Source: an uncultured Oscillospiraceae bacterium (GTDB lineage: Bacteria > Bacillota > Clostridia > Oscillospirales > Ruminococcaceae). Taken from it: 64,000 nucleotides of DNA. The stretch is from assembly GCA_900539195.1 (NCBI GenBank), contig UQBC01000007.1:18114-82113 (forward strand), read 5' to 3'. Each line of letters opens with the position of its first letter. Positions within the stretch are counted from its first letter, which is position 1. The notes under the pieces are model-generated. The model had not been told where the DNA came from, searched no databases, and saw nothing but the letters and a program-made list of their open reading frames with translations. The translations under genes and the position numbers were made by a program. Positions 1 through 7,377 of this stretch are shown here, piece by piece.

Positions 1-79
1 GTGCCTTTGCTCTCTTGAGAAGCTCAATGTGTCCGTAGTGAAGCAGGTCAAATGTTCCGTAGGTAATTACTCTTTTCAT
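1..79 (-). CDS. tagD: Glycerol-3-phosphate cytidylyltransferase-like, 5' part only
   Basis: Only the first 26 codons lie in the window; the gene runs off the left edge. The peptide starts MKRVITYGTFDLLHYGH, which carries the GTFDxxHxGH nucleotide-binding signature of TagD/GCT-type cytidylyltransferases. These make CDP-glycerol for teichoic-acid or similar surface polymers. ATG at 79 is preceded by AAAGGAC. It sits 37 bp downstream of the LicD gene on the same strand, fitting a cell-surface phosphopolymer locus. Other cytidylyltransferases (e.g. ethanolamine-phosphate type) share the motif, so the substrate is inferred. Confidence 0.8.
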   Translation of the reverse strand, partial: MKRVITYGTFDLLHYGHIELLKRAKA

Positions 80-116
80 TGTTTTTGTCCTTTCATATAG
101 ATCCTTATTCTGATAC

Positions 117-938
117 TTATATGTCACTTTCAACGCTTGTGAAGTGACCGTTTTTTTCATCATCTTCCGGCGGTTTCATATAGTCGCCGTACATATTGGT
201 AAGAAGTCCGTCATATCCTTTGGGTGCGGGATATTCGCCGCTCTCAAACGGGAGCATTATCTTCTCCTCAAACCATTCGCTTTTATATGTTTCTCTCGGA
301 AAGCCGTGCGCACCGCTTACTGTACACAGCTTTTTGCCCGAACAGAATATATTGAAGATACCGACAACAAAGTCACGCATCGCAATAACAAAACCTCTCG
401 GCATCTTTATCATAAAGTGATAAAGCATACGCGCCGATTTTTTTGTATAGTCAAAGTCGAAATCCTTGTCCTGCTTTGCTATAAGCGCATAAGAAGTTGT
501 GCTTACCCATTTGAACATAAACTGTGCAAGCTTGTCGTTCGTTGGACACTTGTCCACAGGAAATACATCAATATATATGCCCTTGTGAATATTGACGCCC
601 TTGAGGAACGGATCGACAACCTCTGTATTGTCAAGCCTTATCTTGTCAAAGTGGAACGGGTAACCCTTGTCATTCTTCTTGTCCTGCAGAAAAAGACCAT
701 TGGGCAATGCCTTCCTGCAGACACGGTTCAACCTGTTGAAATCCTTTCTGAGCATTACAACATCAATATCATCGTCCCACGGGATAAATCCTTTGTGTCT
801 TACCGCACCGAGAAGCGTTCCCGCTGTAATAAAATAGCGTAAATTGTTTTCCTTGCACATCCTGTCGAATTTTACGAGTATGTCAAGTTCCTTTGCTTTA
901 AGGTCGGCAAGCTCTTTTTCTGAAAGCTGTTCTTCCAA
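117..938 (-). CDS. LicD family phosphotransferase
   Basis: LicD-family protein of about 273 residues. GTLLGAVRH (about residues 40-48) followed by WDDDID (54-59) is the nucleotidyltransferase-fold core with the acidic metal-binding cluster. LicD proteins transfer phosphocholine or similar groups from CDP-activated donors to teichoic acids or glycans. I place the start at TTG 938 because GGTGG lies 6 nt upstream and the peptide then begins like typical LicD proteins. An in-frame ATG at 968 has no visible Shine-Dalgarno. The tagD-like gene follows immediately, so a CDP-activated donor is plausible. The actual substituent cannot be told from sequence. Confidence 0.85.
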   Translation of the reverse strand: MEEQLSEKELADLKAKELDILVKFDRMCKENNLRYFITAGTLLGAVRHKGFIPWDDDIDVVMLRKDFNRLNRVCRKALPNGLFLQDKKNDKGYPFHFDKIRLDNTEVVDPFLKGVNIHKGIYIDVFPVDKCPTNDKLAQFMFKWVSTTSYALIAKQDKDFDFDYTKKSARMLYHFMIKMPRGFVIAMRDFVVGIFNIFCSGKKLCTVSGAHGFPRETYKSEWFEEKIMLPFESGEYPAPKGYDGLLTNMYGDYMKPPEDDEKNGHFTSVESDI

Positions 939-1073
939 GTTTTCACCACCGTGATAATTATTAGCCATTAAAACGGCAAAAATGAATTTATAATTTTTTT
1001 GTACAGTTGATGTAAAATAAAGATAAATTTTTGTCAATAAAAAACTGTTTATTGTGTAAATCAAACTCATATT

Positions 1074-1102
1074 ATTATACAATGAAAACCGCATTTTGTC
1101 AA
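1074..1102 (-). promoter_or_regulatory. Sigma-A promoter for licD-tagD
   Basis: On the minus strand TTGACA (1102-1097), 17 bp, TATAAT (1079-1074): a perfect match to both consensus hexamers. It predicts a 5' leader of about 130 nt before licD. Confidence 0.75.
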
Positions 1103-1218
1103 TAATCAGAGCCGTTTTGACATTAGTCGTAATGCACAATAATAACGGCAACGATGTGTATTTGTTTTATCTGTTTATTATACGCTTCGATATAATGAAT
1201 AAACATTTGCATAAGAAA

Positions 1219-1241
1219 ACAGCTGCCATAAAGACAGCTGT
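1219..1241 (-). terminator. Probable terminator after ABC ATPase gene
   Basis: ACAGCTG pairs with CAGCTGT (7 bp) around a 9-nt loop. On the minus strand it is followed by TTTTCTT. It lies 11 bp past the ATPase stop codon. Confidence 0.55.
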
Positions 1242-1251
1242 AATAATCCGA

Positions 1252-1992
1252 TCACACGCCCATTTTCTTATTGTATGCGGCACATACTTCTTTTGCCGTA
1301 CCTTGCATTACTGGTACTCCGTGGTCGAGCCACAGTGCCTTGTCGCAAAGCTGTTCGATAGACTTCATGTTGTGCGAAACATACAGCAGGGTAGTGCCGT
1401 TTGAAAGCATATTCTGCATACGTTCAGAACACTTTTTCTTGAAGCGGACATCGCCTACCGAGAGAATTTCGTCTGCGATAAGTATATCGGGCTGTACTGA
1501 TGTAGCTATCGAGAAGCCGAGCCTTGCTTTCATACCCGATGAGAAATTCTTTACGGGCGAATCAAGAAAATCCTGAAGCTCAGAGAACTCAACTATTTCA
1601 TCGAACTTTTCCTGTATAAAATCCTTTTTGTAGCCGAGAAGCGTTCCGTTGAGGAAAATATTCTCCCTTGCGGTCATATTTGGATCAATACCTGCGCCAA
1701 GTTCAATAAGTGCGGCAACAGAACCCTTTACATCTACAGTTCCCTTGTAGGGCTTGAGAATACGGCTGATTACTTTAAGAAGTGTGGATTTTCCTGCACC
1801 GTTTGTGCCGACAAGCCCCCACGCCTCGCCTTTTTTTACCTGAAGGTTGATATCCTTCAGTGCAATGAATTCCTGAAACATCAGTTCACGGCGGAGTAAT
1901 CTCACTACATATTCTTTTATATTGTCAACTTTCATGTTCGCTTTATTGAAGCGGACTGTTACGTTGTTAACGTCTATGATATAATCTTCCAA
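1252..1992 (-). CDS. ABC-2 polysaccharide/teichoic acid export ATPase (TagH/Wzt-like)
   Basis: Nucleotide-binding subunit of an ABC-2 glycan exporter, about 246 residues. It has Walker A GTNGAGKST (62-70), signature SSGMK (about 151-155) and Walker B ILIADE (170-175). The N-terminal IIDVNNVTVRF and the short S-S-G-M-K signature are typical of the RfbB/TagH group. The protein ends soon after the ATPase core, so it lacks the C-terminal substrate-recognition extension of Wzt or TagH. TTG at 1992 is chosen because GGAGG lies 7-8 nt upstream; a longer ATG reading frame would overlap the permease gene. It follows the permease by 13 bp. With the permease it should export the lipid-linked polymer made by the adjacent glycosyltransferases. 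Confidence 0.88.
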   Translation of the reverse strand: MEDYIIDVNNVTVRFNKANMKVDNIKEYVVRLLRRELMFQEFIALKDINLQVKKGEAWGLVGTNGAGKSTLLKVISRILKPYKGTVDVKGSVAALIELGAGIDPNMTARENIFLNGTLLGYKKDFIQEKFDEIVEFSELQDFLDSPVKNFSSGMKARLGFSIATSVQPDILIADEILSVGDVRFKKKCSERMQNMLSNGTTLLYVSHNMKSIEQLCDKALWLDHGVPVMQGTAKEVCAAYNKKMGV

Positions 1993-2005
1993 ACCGATAC
2001 CTCCG

Positions 2006-2806
2006 TCAGATATACAGAATAAACTTGTCCTGCTTATCTCTGAAGATAACAGTACCAAGTACAAAGAAGAGTGCGGCATATGCAACACCGAGGATAATTG
2101 TTTTCATATCAGAGATGCAGCCTGTATAAGCGATATCTCTGAACTGCTTGATGTAGATATAAAGCGGATTGAGATTCTCAACTATGAACTTCAGCCAGTT
2201 CGGAAGAATGTCAACCGGATAGAATATAGCCGATGCATACATCCACGCCGTCGTAAACGCGTTGTATATATATCTTGTGTCACGGAAGAAAACGTGCATC
2301 TGAGCGAGGAAGAATCCCATTCCGCAAGCGAATATATACGCTTCGAGCGTTATAAGAGGGAATAAAAGCATCGTCCAGTAGAAAGGCGAGCCTGTGAAGA
2401 TAAGGACTATCAGCAGTGCGCCGAGCGACAGGACATAATCGACCATACAGCTTGTGACCTTTGCAAGCGGGAACATATATTTTGAAACATATGTCTTTTT
2501 CAGCAGAGCGGCGTTCGAGGTTATACCGTCCATCGCCTTGTTTGTTGCGCCGACGACGAAATCATACATAGTTCTGCCGACAAGCAGATAAACAGGAAAG
2601 TTGGGTATGTTTCTGTCGAACAGTTTCGAGAATACAACGTACATTACGAGCATTATAAGCAACGGATTCAGTACGCTCCAGACGTATCCCAGTACACTGC
2701 GTCTGTATTTCAGCTTCAGATCTCGTGAAACGAGCTGGATGAGCAGATCCTTGTAATTTCTTACCTCAAGAAATCCGCCTGTTTTATCCTTGCGAACAAG
2801 TGTCAT
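2006..2806 (-). CDS. ABC-2 polysaccharide/teichoic acid export permease (TagG/Wzm-like)
   Basis: Membrane subunit of about 266 residues with an amphipathic N-terminus and about six hydrophobic segments. LKLKYRRSVLGYVWSVLNPL near the start is a hallmark of TagG/Wzm ABC-2 permeases. I use the second ATG (2806), since GGAGG lies within the five codons between the two candidate ATGs. The start is 12 bp after the glycosyltransferase stop and the ATPase follows, giving the usual permease-ATPase pair. Function: flipping or export of a lipid-linked polymer across the membrane. Confidence 0.88.
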   Translation of the reverse strand: MTLVRKDKTGGFLEVRNYKDLLIQLVSRDLKLKYRRSVLGYVWSVLNPLLIMLVMYVVFSKLFDRNIPNFPVYLLVGRTMYDFVVGATNKAMDGITSNAALLKKTYVSKYMFPLAKVTSCMVDYVLSLGALLIVLIFTGSPFYWTMLLFPLITLEAYIFACGMGFFLAQMHVFFRDTRYIYNAFTTAWMYASAIFYPVDILPNWLKFIVENLNPLYIYIKQFRDIAYTGCISDMKTIILGVAYAALFFVLGTVIFRDKQDKFILYI

Positions 2807-2817
2807 TTTTACCTCCG

Positions 2818-3840
2818 TCATTCAAAACTCTTGTTGTGTCTTACTTTGTTGTAGAGCTTTGAATTAAGGATTCTGTTGTATCCGTTAAGCCCTATATGCA
2901 GTCGGTTGAGTGTTTTTAGTATCTTGCAGTGCTTTCTGCTCATTTCATAGACAATATGATATTCTTTATCCATAAAGTCCATCATTTCATCTGCTCTTTT
3001 CCTGCCTGCTTTTCTGTCTTTGTCGCAAAGCAGTGAAGTAACCAGAAAACTCAGCAGCAGAAGATGCGTTTTCTTTGCGCAATAAAGCGCCGCCGCACCC
3101 GTAAAGCTCTTGCCCTCTGCGGTCATACGCTTAAGCACGGTTTCGGTATGACCTATACGCTTAAGCTGATTTTCGGCAGAAACGCTTTGCGTCACATCGC
3201 CGATGCGGTATTCATATATGAAAAGATCGAGCGGCAGTATGCTTTTTGCCTTGCTGCAAGGGAATGTTGCATATTCGTGGTCTTCATAGAAAACCTTTTC
3301 GCTCATCTTAATGCCTTCGCTTTTGTAGAATGCCGTGCGGTAGGTTATACCGTGGAATGTCAGACTGCGGTCAAAGTTCTTCCACTGCGACATTACCTCG
3401 TCCATTGTGTATATTCTGTCAAACTGCGGCGGAAAGCAACGCCAGCTTTTTACTTCGCCGTTTGAAATGTTTATCGTATGATGTGGCGTCAGCACAACAT
3501 CTGCGTCTGTATTTTCAAGCGCCTTTATAAACTGCGGAATATTCTCGGTAAGAAACCAGTCGTCTGCGTCCAGCACTTTCAGATATTTGCCGACAGCCTT
3601 TTCACTGCCGACATTTATACCGGAGCCGTGACCGCCGTTTTCCTTGTTTATAAGGCTTATCGAGGCGGGATATTTTGCAATATATTCTTTTGCGATTTTT
3701 TCGCATCCGTCTGTAGAGCCGTCATTTACAACTATTATATCAAGCTTGTCCGTACATTCGCACAGGAGCGAATCAAGGCATTTTGCCAGAAACGGCTTGC
3801 TGTTGTAAGACGGAATAATTATACTCAGTATCTTTTCCAT
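2818..3840 (-). CDS. GT2 family glycosyltransferase
   Basis: 340-residue GT-A-fold glycosyltransferase. IIIPSYNSKPFL opens the nucleotide-binding domain, VVNDGSTDG (37-45) is the classic GT2 UDP-binding motif, and DADD (91-94) supplies the metal-binding aspartates. The C-terminal third is basic and less conserved. The start ATG overlaps the upstream stop by one base (TAATG), so translation is probably coupled. Likely adds a sugar to the surface polymer exported by the neighbouring ABC pair; donor and acceptor are unknown. Confidence 0.85.
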   Translation of the reverse strand: MEKILSIIIPSYNSKPFLAKCLDSLLCECTDKLDIIVVNDGSTDGCEKIAKEYIAKYPASISLINKENGGHGSGINVGSEKAVGKYLKVLDADDWFLTENIPQFIKALENTDADVVLTPHHTINISNGEVKSWRCFPPQFDRIYTMDEVMSQWKNFDRSLTFHGITYRTAFYKSEGIKMSEKVFYEDHEYATFPCSKAKSILPLDLFIYEYRIGDVTQSVSAENQLKRIGHTETVLKRMTAEGKSFTGAAALYCAKKTHLLLLSFLVTSLLCDKDRKAGRKRADEMMDFMDKEYHIVYEMSRKHCKILKTLNRLHIGLNGYNRILNSKLYNKVRHNKSFE

Positions 3841-4640
3841 TAATTGTTACCTTTTTTCAGTTTATTAAGTCTGTTTTCCTTTATTCCTGCGAGCGTATAT
3901 GAAAATGCCTTGAACATACTTATGTCCGTCAGCTGTTTTCTTTTGGCAAAAGCGTAATATGCGGCATAGAGAACGGACAGGGGAAGCCCCATTATATATC
4001 TTGTCGTATTTCCTCGGTTTACAAAGAATTCCCTGTCGAAGCCCTTGAACCAAGTTGATTGCGTCTGAGCCACCGTTGCAAGCTCATAGGGGTAGTGATA
4101 TATTTTCAGTCCTGCCTTACGGCACTGCGTCAGAAATCTGAATTCCTCCTCCGCACCGTTGCCTGAGCCTGCACCCATGTTTTCGTCAAACCGAATGCCT
4201 TTTGCGAGGAGTTTTTCACGTCTGAACGTTATCTGCCACGAGCTTACGCTCATAATATCCCTGTAGCCGAGTTTTTTTATGCTGTCACCCCATTTATGAG
4301 GTCTTTCTGCCATATCGAATATGATAATATCCGCTTGCGGAAGACTGCTGTAAGCCTTCTGTACCGCTTCTTCGTACCCTTGCGAGAACACCTCGTCATC
4401 ATCACAGATAATGCACACATCGGCAACGGATTTTGATATGGCGAGGTTACGGCTTTTAGTCAGCCCTCTTTCCTTTACCGAAAAGGTACGGACAAAAGCA
4501 TCGCCGATATGTTCCTCCTTATATCTTTCCTCATCGCACTGATTTATTATAATCGTGTCTGAGGTGATATGAGAACGCTTTATCATTTCTTCGCTGTCGT
4601 TCAGAAACATACACGACAGAAGTATTTCGGTCTTGTTCAA
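3840..4640 (-). CDS. Glycosyltransferase, GT2/GT-A type
   Basis: 266-residue glycosyltransferase. The N-terminus is a divergent GT2 fold; GLTKSRNLAI (59-68) and ICDDDEVF (78-85, with the DxD-like triplet at 80-82) are the recognisable nucleotide-sugar motifs. NMGAGSGNGAEEE-type acidic stretches in the middle match the acceptor/base region seen in related proteins. First gene of the four-gene operon running left to the ABC ATPase, about 55 nt downstream of a consensus promoter. Donor specificity is not predictable. Confidence 0.8.
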   Translation of the reverse strand: MNKTEILLSCMFLNDSEEMIKRSHITSDTIIINQCDEERYKEEHIGDAFVRTFSVKERGLTKSRNLAISKSVADVCIICDDDEVFSQGYEEAVQKAYSSLPQADIIIFDMAERPHKWGDSIKKLGYRDIMSVSSWQITFRREKLLAKGIRFDENMGAGSGNGAEEEFRFLTQCRKAGLKIYHYPYELATVAQTQSTWFKGFDREFFVNRGNTTRYIMGLPLSVLYAAYYAFAKRKQLTDISMFKAFSYTLAGIKENRLNKLKKGNN

Positions 4641-4702
4641 AAGTTCAGCTCCTTAATTTCAAAATGCCATATCATACTTTTGCTGTAAGCCACATTTATT
4701 TT

Positions 4703-4731
4703 ATTATACAACCGTTGCATAAAAAAGTCAA
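4703..4731 (-). promoter_or_regulatory. Sigma-A promoter of the glycosyltransferase-export operon
   Basis: Minus-strand TTGACT (4731-4726), 17-bp spacer, TATAAT (4708-4703), located about 65 bp upstream of the first glycosyltransferase ATG. Confidence 0.75.
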
Positions 4732-4790
4732 TCGACATAATTTGATAGTATTTTGTCGCATAAACGCTCGATTATATGCGTTTTACATAA

Positions 4791-4815
4791 AAAGACCGCC
4801 GGAAAGGCGGTCTTT
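4791..4815 (-). terminator. Terminator hairpin, left duplicate
   Basis: 10-bp stem AAAGACCGCC/GGCGGTCTTT with 5-nt loop. On the minus strand it is followed by five T, so it would terminate transcripts coming from the GGDEF gene to the right. This copy retains the U-tract. Confidence 0.75.
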
Positions 4816-5059
4816 CAGACAGTCGATAAACCTCTTGATTATAAAAAAATGGGGTGTCGAGTGTTGCTTGCTCTGCTGGTTTTGCATCGTGCAAAACTTT
4901 TGGCAAGCAACCAAAGCATCCTTGCTTTGGGGCGGAGCCCCCGACAGGGACTAGGGGCGGTAGCCCCAGTAAAATCCCCCTTTCCCGGGGAAAGGGGGCA
5001 GGGGGATAGGGATAATAAATCAGAAGTTAATTTCAAAAACAGACTTTTTCTACAAGCTG

Positions 5060-5083
5060 AAAGACCGCCGGAAAGGCGGTCTT
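5060..5083 (-). terminator. Terminator hairpin, right duplicate, of the GGDEF gene
   Basis: Exact copy of the hairpin at 4791-4814. It lies 11 bp past the GGDEF stop codon. On the minus strand it is followed by TTTCAGC, a poorer U-tract than the left duplicate has, as expected if the element separated the original hairpin from its own flank. Confidence 0.65.
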
Positions 5084-5094
5084 GCTGTTTTATG

Positions 5095-7059
5095 TTACTC
5101 GTCGGTCTGGGATTTATCCTTGTTGTAGTCATGCAGCATTCTTGTTCTTTTATGCGATTCCTTTTCAACGTACATCTTTGAGTCGGCTTTATTTATATAA
5201 TAGTCTATATGGAGCTTTGAACCTTTCGGCAAAATACATCCGCCGAAGCTGCCGTGTACATTGTACGGCTTTTCGCTTGTCAGGTTGTATTCCGAAAGAT
5301 ATTCGTTGACCTTGTCGATATACGCATTCATCTCGCATTCACCCTTGCCTTTGCCGAATACGACATATTCATCGCCGCCGAAGCGTGCGCATATATCGTT
5401 CTCGTCTGCGGCGGACTTAAGTGCGTTTGCTATAGTGAGAATAGCGTTGTCACCCTCGTTGTGTCCGAAGTTGTCGTTTATCAGCTTCAGATTGTCAAGA
5501 TCCACCGAAATGACCATACAGTCATCCTTAACTCCGTCCTCGGCATAATCGTTGTATATTCTGAAAAAGCCTCTGCGGTTGTACAGTGAGGTGAGCGGAT
5601 CGGTGATATAGAGCATATCGATCTTCTTTGCGTATGCGTACAGCTCGTTCTGCCTGCGTACCGATTCTAAAAGCTGTGACATTGCCATAGTGAGATAGTT
5701 CAGCAAATAGTTCATGCTGCTCCACGGATAGAAATTGAACGCAAGGTATCCCAGCGTATTATCCCTTATGTGAATAGGCGTGTACAAAATGAACTTGCTT
5801 TTGTCGGACATTTCATAGAAGTCGGGGAGCATTTCAGAAGTGGGAAATTCGGTTTCGCTCTGCGGCTTTTTATCTACGTATCTTGCTATGCACTTCATAG
5901 TATCGCAGTAGCCGTGTCTGTGTACGGGACAGTTGTCTTCGATATCGTCGATTGAATCGTTTACAAGCGAGCTTTCCATAAAGTCTTTGCAGATACATAT
6001 CCAGGAATTGTTGCACCATATTCTCGAAAGTGTCGCCGAAATATTCCTGCTTGCATCGTCAAATGTAGAGCAGTTTGCAAGCTCCTGTGCAATAGCCGCA
6101 GTTCTTATCGAAAAACGCCTTGTGTCATATAGTTCTTCAAACAGATCGTGCCTTTGCTTCGGCAGGAGATCAAGGGCGTTCTGCATATTCGTACAGCGGC
6201 AGGATATACCGTAAATTATGTTGGGCGGAGTTATGCCGAGCTTTGCAGGCTTCTTGCCTCTGAGAAGAAGATCAGCCACGATATTGGCGGCCTCCTCGCC
6301 GGCTTTGTCGGCGAGTATCTTTGCGGTCGTGATATATCCGTTGGCCTCGTCTGTACCGTCCATTCCGGTGACGGCAATTTCGCCCGGCATATCAAAGCCC
6401 AGCTCAGACAACTTTATCATAACAGCCGACGCCATTGTATCATTTGCACAGACAATTGCTCCGCAGTCAAGATTTCCGTCCTCGTTCATCTTTTCCACCT
6501 GCTGAATTGCAGGGGCGCTCCACAGATTGCCGTAATATATTCTTGACGGCTCTATAGGTATGTTGTGGCTTTTGAGTGCGTCAAGGAAGCCCGCAAGACG
6601 TTCGTCACTGGTAAAGTGGTTCTTTAATCCTCCCAGAAAATTCAGCTTTCTTATGCCGTGTCTTTCTATAAGATGATTTGTTATCATCTCTATCTGGCGA
6701 CGGTAGTCGGGCATTATGCAGTAGCAGTTGGGGTAATCATACTGTTTTCCGATTGTCAGCACGGGTACGTTCTTTTCTACCGCACGTTCGATAGTATGCC
6801 GTATCACTTCTTCGCTGCTGCTCAGATAAAAAGGAGCAATGACAAGCATATCAATAATATCATAGTTAGGCAGAGTGAAGATGTTTGTCTGACCTATATT
6901 ATGCGGCGCTCCATCGTAGAAGCAGGTACAGCAGTTGAAGATATGTACATTTATAAGATTATCGCCGAGTACTTTACAAAAACCTTGTAAAAGCATTTTT
7001 CCGCCTTCAAGATCTCCGATACAGAAGGCAACATTTTTTCTGCCGCTTTTATTTTCCAC
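5095..7059 (-). CDS. Soluble sensor diguanylate cyclase (periplasmic-binding-like domain plus GGDEF)
   Basis: 654-residue protein predicted to make cyclic di-GMP. Residues about 1-285 resemble a LacI/ribose-binding type I periplasmic-binding domain (ligand-binding fold without signal peptide or HTH). The middle (about 300-470) is GAF-like in size and rich in cysteine and histidine. A GGDEF domain occupies about 485-640, with LYNRRGF near its start and GGDEY at 561-565. The usual inhibitory RxxD site is not visible; the aligned position reads DEND. No membrane segment is seen, so it probably senses a cytoplasmic small molecule, perhaps a sugar. Stop TAA at 5097-5095. Single gene with its own promoter at 7155-7183. 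Confidence 0.85.
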   Translation of the reverse strand: MENKSGRKNVAFCIGDLEGGKMLLQGFCKVLGDNLINVHIFNCCTCFYDGAPHNIGQTNIFTLPNYDIIDMLVIAPFYLSSSEEVIRHTIERAVEKNVPVLTIGKQYDYPNCYCIMPDYRRQIEMITNHLIERHGIRKLNFLGGLKNHFTSDERLAGFLDALKSHNIPIEPSRIYYGNLWSAPAIQQVEKMNEDGNLDCGAIVCANDTMASAVMIKLSELGFDMPGEIAVTGMDGTDEANGYITTAKILADKAGEEAANIVADLLLRGKKPAKLGITPPNIIYGISCRCTNMQNALDLLPKQRHDLFEELYDTRRFSIRTAAIAQELANCSTFDDASRNISATLSRIWCNNSWICICKDFMESSLVNDSIDDIEDNCPVHRHGYCDTMKCIARYVDKKPQSETEFPTSEMLPDFYEMSDKSKFILYTPIHIRDNTLGYLAFNFYPWSSMNYLLNYLTMAMSQLLESVRRQNELYAYAKKIDMLYITDPLTSLYNRRGFFRIYNDYAEDGVKDDCMVISVDLDNLKLINDNFGHNEGDNAILTIANALKSAADENDICARFGGDEYVVFGKGKGECEMNAYIDKVNEYLSEYNLTSEKPYNVHGSFGGCILPKGSKLHIDYYINKADSKMYVEKESHKRTRMLHDYNKDKSQTDE

Positions 7060-7154
7060 AGATACGTCCTCCTTCTATGAATTAAAAAATACTGAAAGTT
7101 TCCTCAAATCAAAACGTATCACACAATGTTTTATCGGGGATATAATATAAATTT

Positions 7155-7183
7155 AGTATACCACATTTGTATGCAAAAATCAA
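7155..7183 (-). promoter_or_regulatory. Promoter of the GGDEF gene
   Basis: Minus strand: TTGATT (7183-7178), 17 bp, TATACT (7160-7155), with TGG just before the -10 as an extended -10. Predicted leader about 90 nt. Confidence 0.7.
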
Positions 7184-7305
7184 GAAGATTCGCTGAAAAA
7201 TGATTATATCAGACACAGTTTTCACTGCTTTGCACCGCCTCTGTCAATGCTTGTCTTTCGTTGCACAACGAATTTCGGCGGTACGCCTAAAATCACACAA
7301 ATTTA

Positions 7306-7334
7306 TTGCATTTTCCGCTGATATGTGATACAAT
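7306..7334 (+). promoter_or_regulatory. Promoter of metG
   Basis: TTGCAT (7306-7311), 17 bp, TACAAT (7329-7334), extended by TGA immediately before the -10. The TTG start is about 44 nt downstream. Confidence 0.7.
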
Positions 7335-7377
7335 AAATTCTATAAAATTGTATAAACTTCATCGAGGAGTGTTGAAA

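Larger units (their letters stand above)
939..1251. other. Intergenic region between ABC ATPase and licD
   Basis: A 313-bp gap on an all-minus stretch. It holds the terminator-like hairpin of the upstream ATPase gene (1219-1241) and a consensus promoter for licD (1074-1102), with a weaker possible second promoter nearby (TTGACA at 1032-1037, TACATC at 1009-1014). No convincing small gene is seen. Confidence 0.6.
4791..5083 (+). repeat. Structured repeat element flanked by duplicated terminator hairpins (copy 1)
   Basis: A 245-bp unit (4815-5059) lies between two identical 24-bp direct repeats (4791-4814 and 5060-5083), and each repeat is itself a complete terminator hairpin (AAAGACCGCC, loop GGAAA, GGCGGTCTT). 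Its ends, CAGTCGATAAACCT (4820-4833) and AAACAGACTTTTTCTACAA (ending 5055), recur in the same orientation in a second copy at 49834-50115. Inside are nested hairpins: GTTGCTTGC/GCAAGCAAC (4863-4871/4903-4911) enclosing TTTTGC/GCAAAA with loop ATCGT (4880-4896), then AAAGC/GCTTT with loop ATCCTT (4913-4928), and a C-rich/G-rich hairpin near 4976-4998. No protein is convincingly encoded. It looks like a small mobile or RNA-derived element that inserted at a terminator and duplicated it. Confidence 0.75.
7060..7377. other. Divergent intergenic region between GGDEF gene and metG
   Basis: A 318-bp gap between divergent genes with one promoter in each direction (7155-7183 minus, 7306-7334 plus). 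I looked for a T-box (specifier loop, TGG-containing antiterminator bulge) in front of the methionyl-tRNA synthetase and saw none. Confidence 0.6.

Noticed and set aside
4815..5059. Group II intron, suggested by the terminator-adjacent site
   Set aside because: No domain V hairpin, no 5' GUGYG-like boundary and no maturase gene. Group IIC introns also do not duplicate the terminator.
4839..5168. 109-aa minus-strand ORF across the repeat element
   Set aside because: Its middle lies in the structured element (G/C-rich hairpins), its end overlaps the GGDEF gene, and no RBS is seen. The matching frame at copy 2 (49887-50102) is unlike it, so it is not conserved as protein.
7060..7377. T-box upstream of metG
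   Set aside because: No T-box conserved sequence or specifier-like stem was seen in the 318-bp region; only two ordinary promoters.
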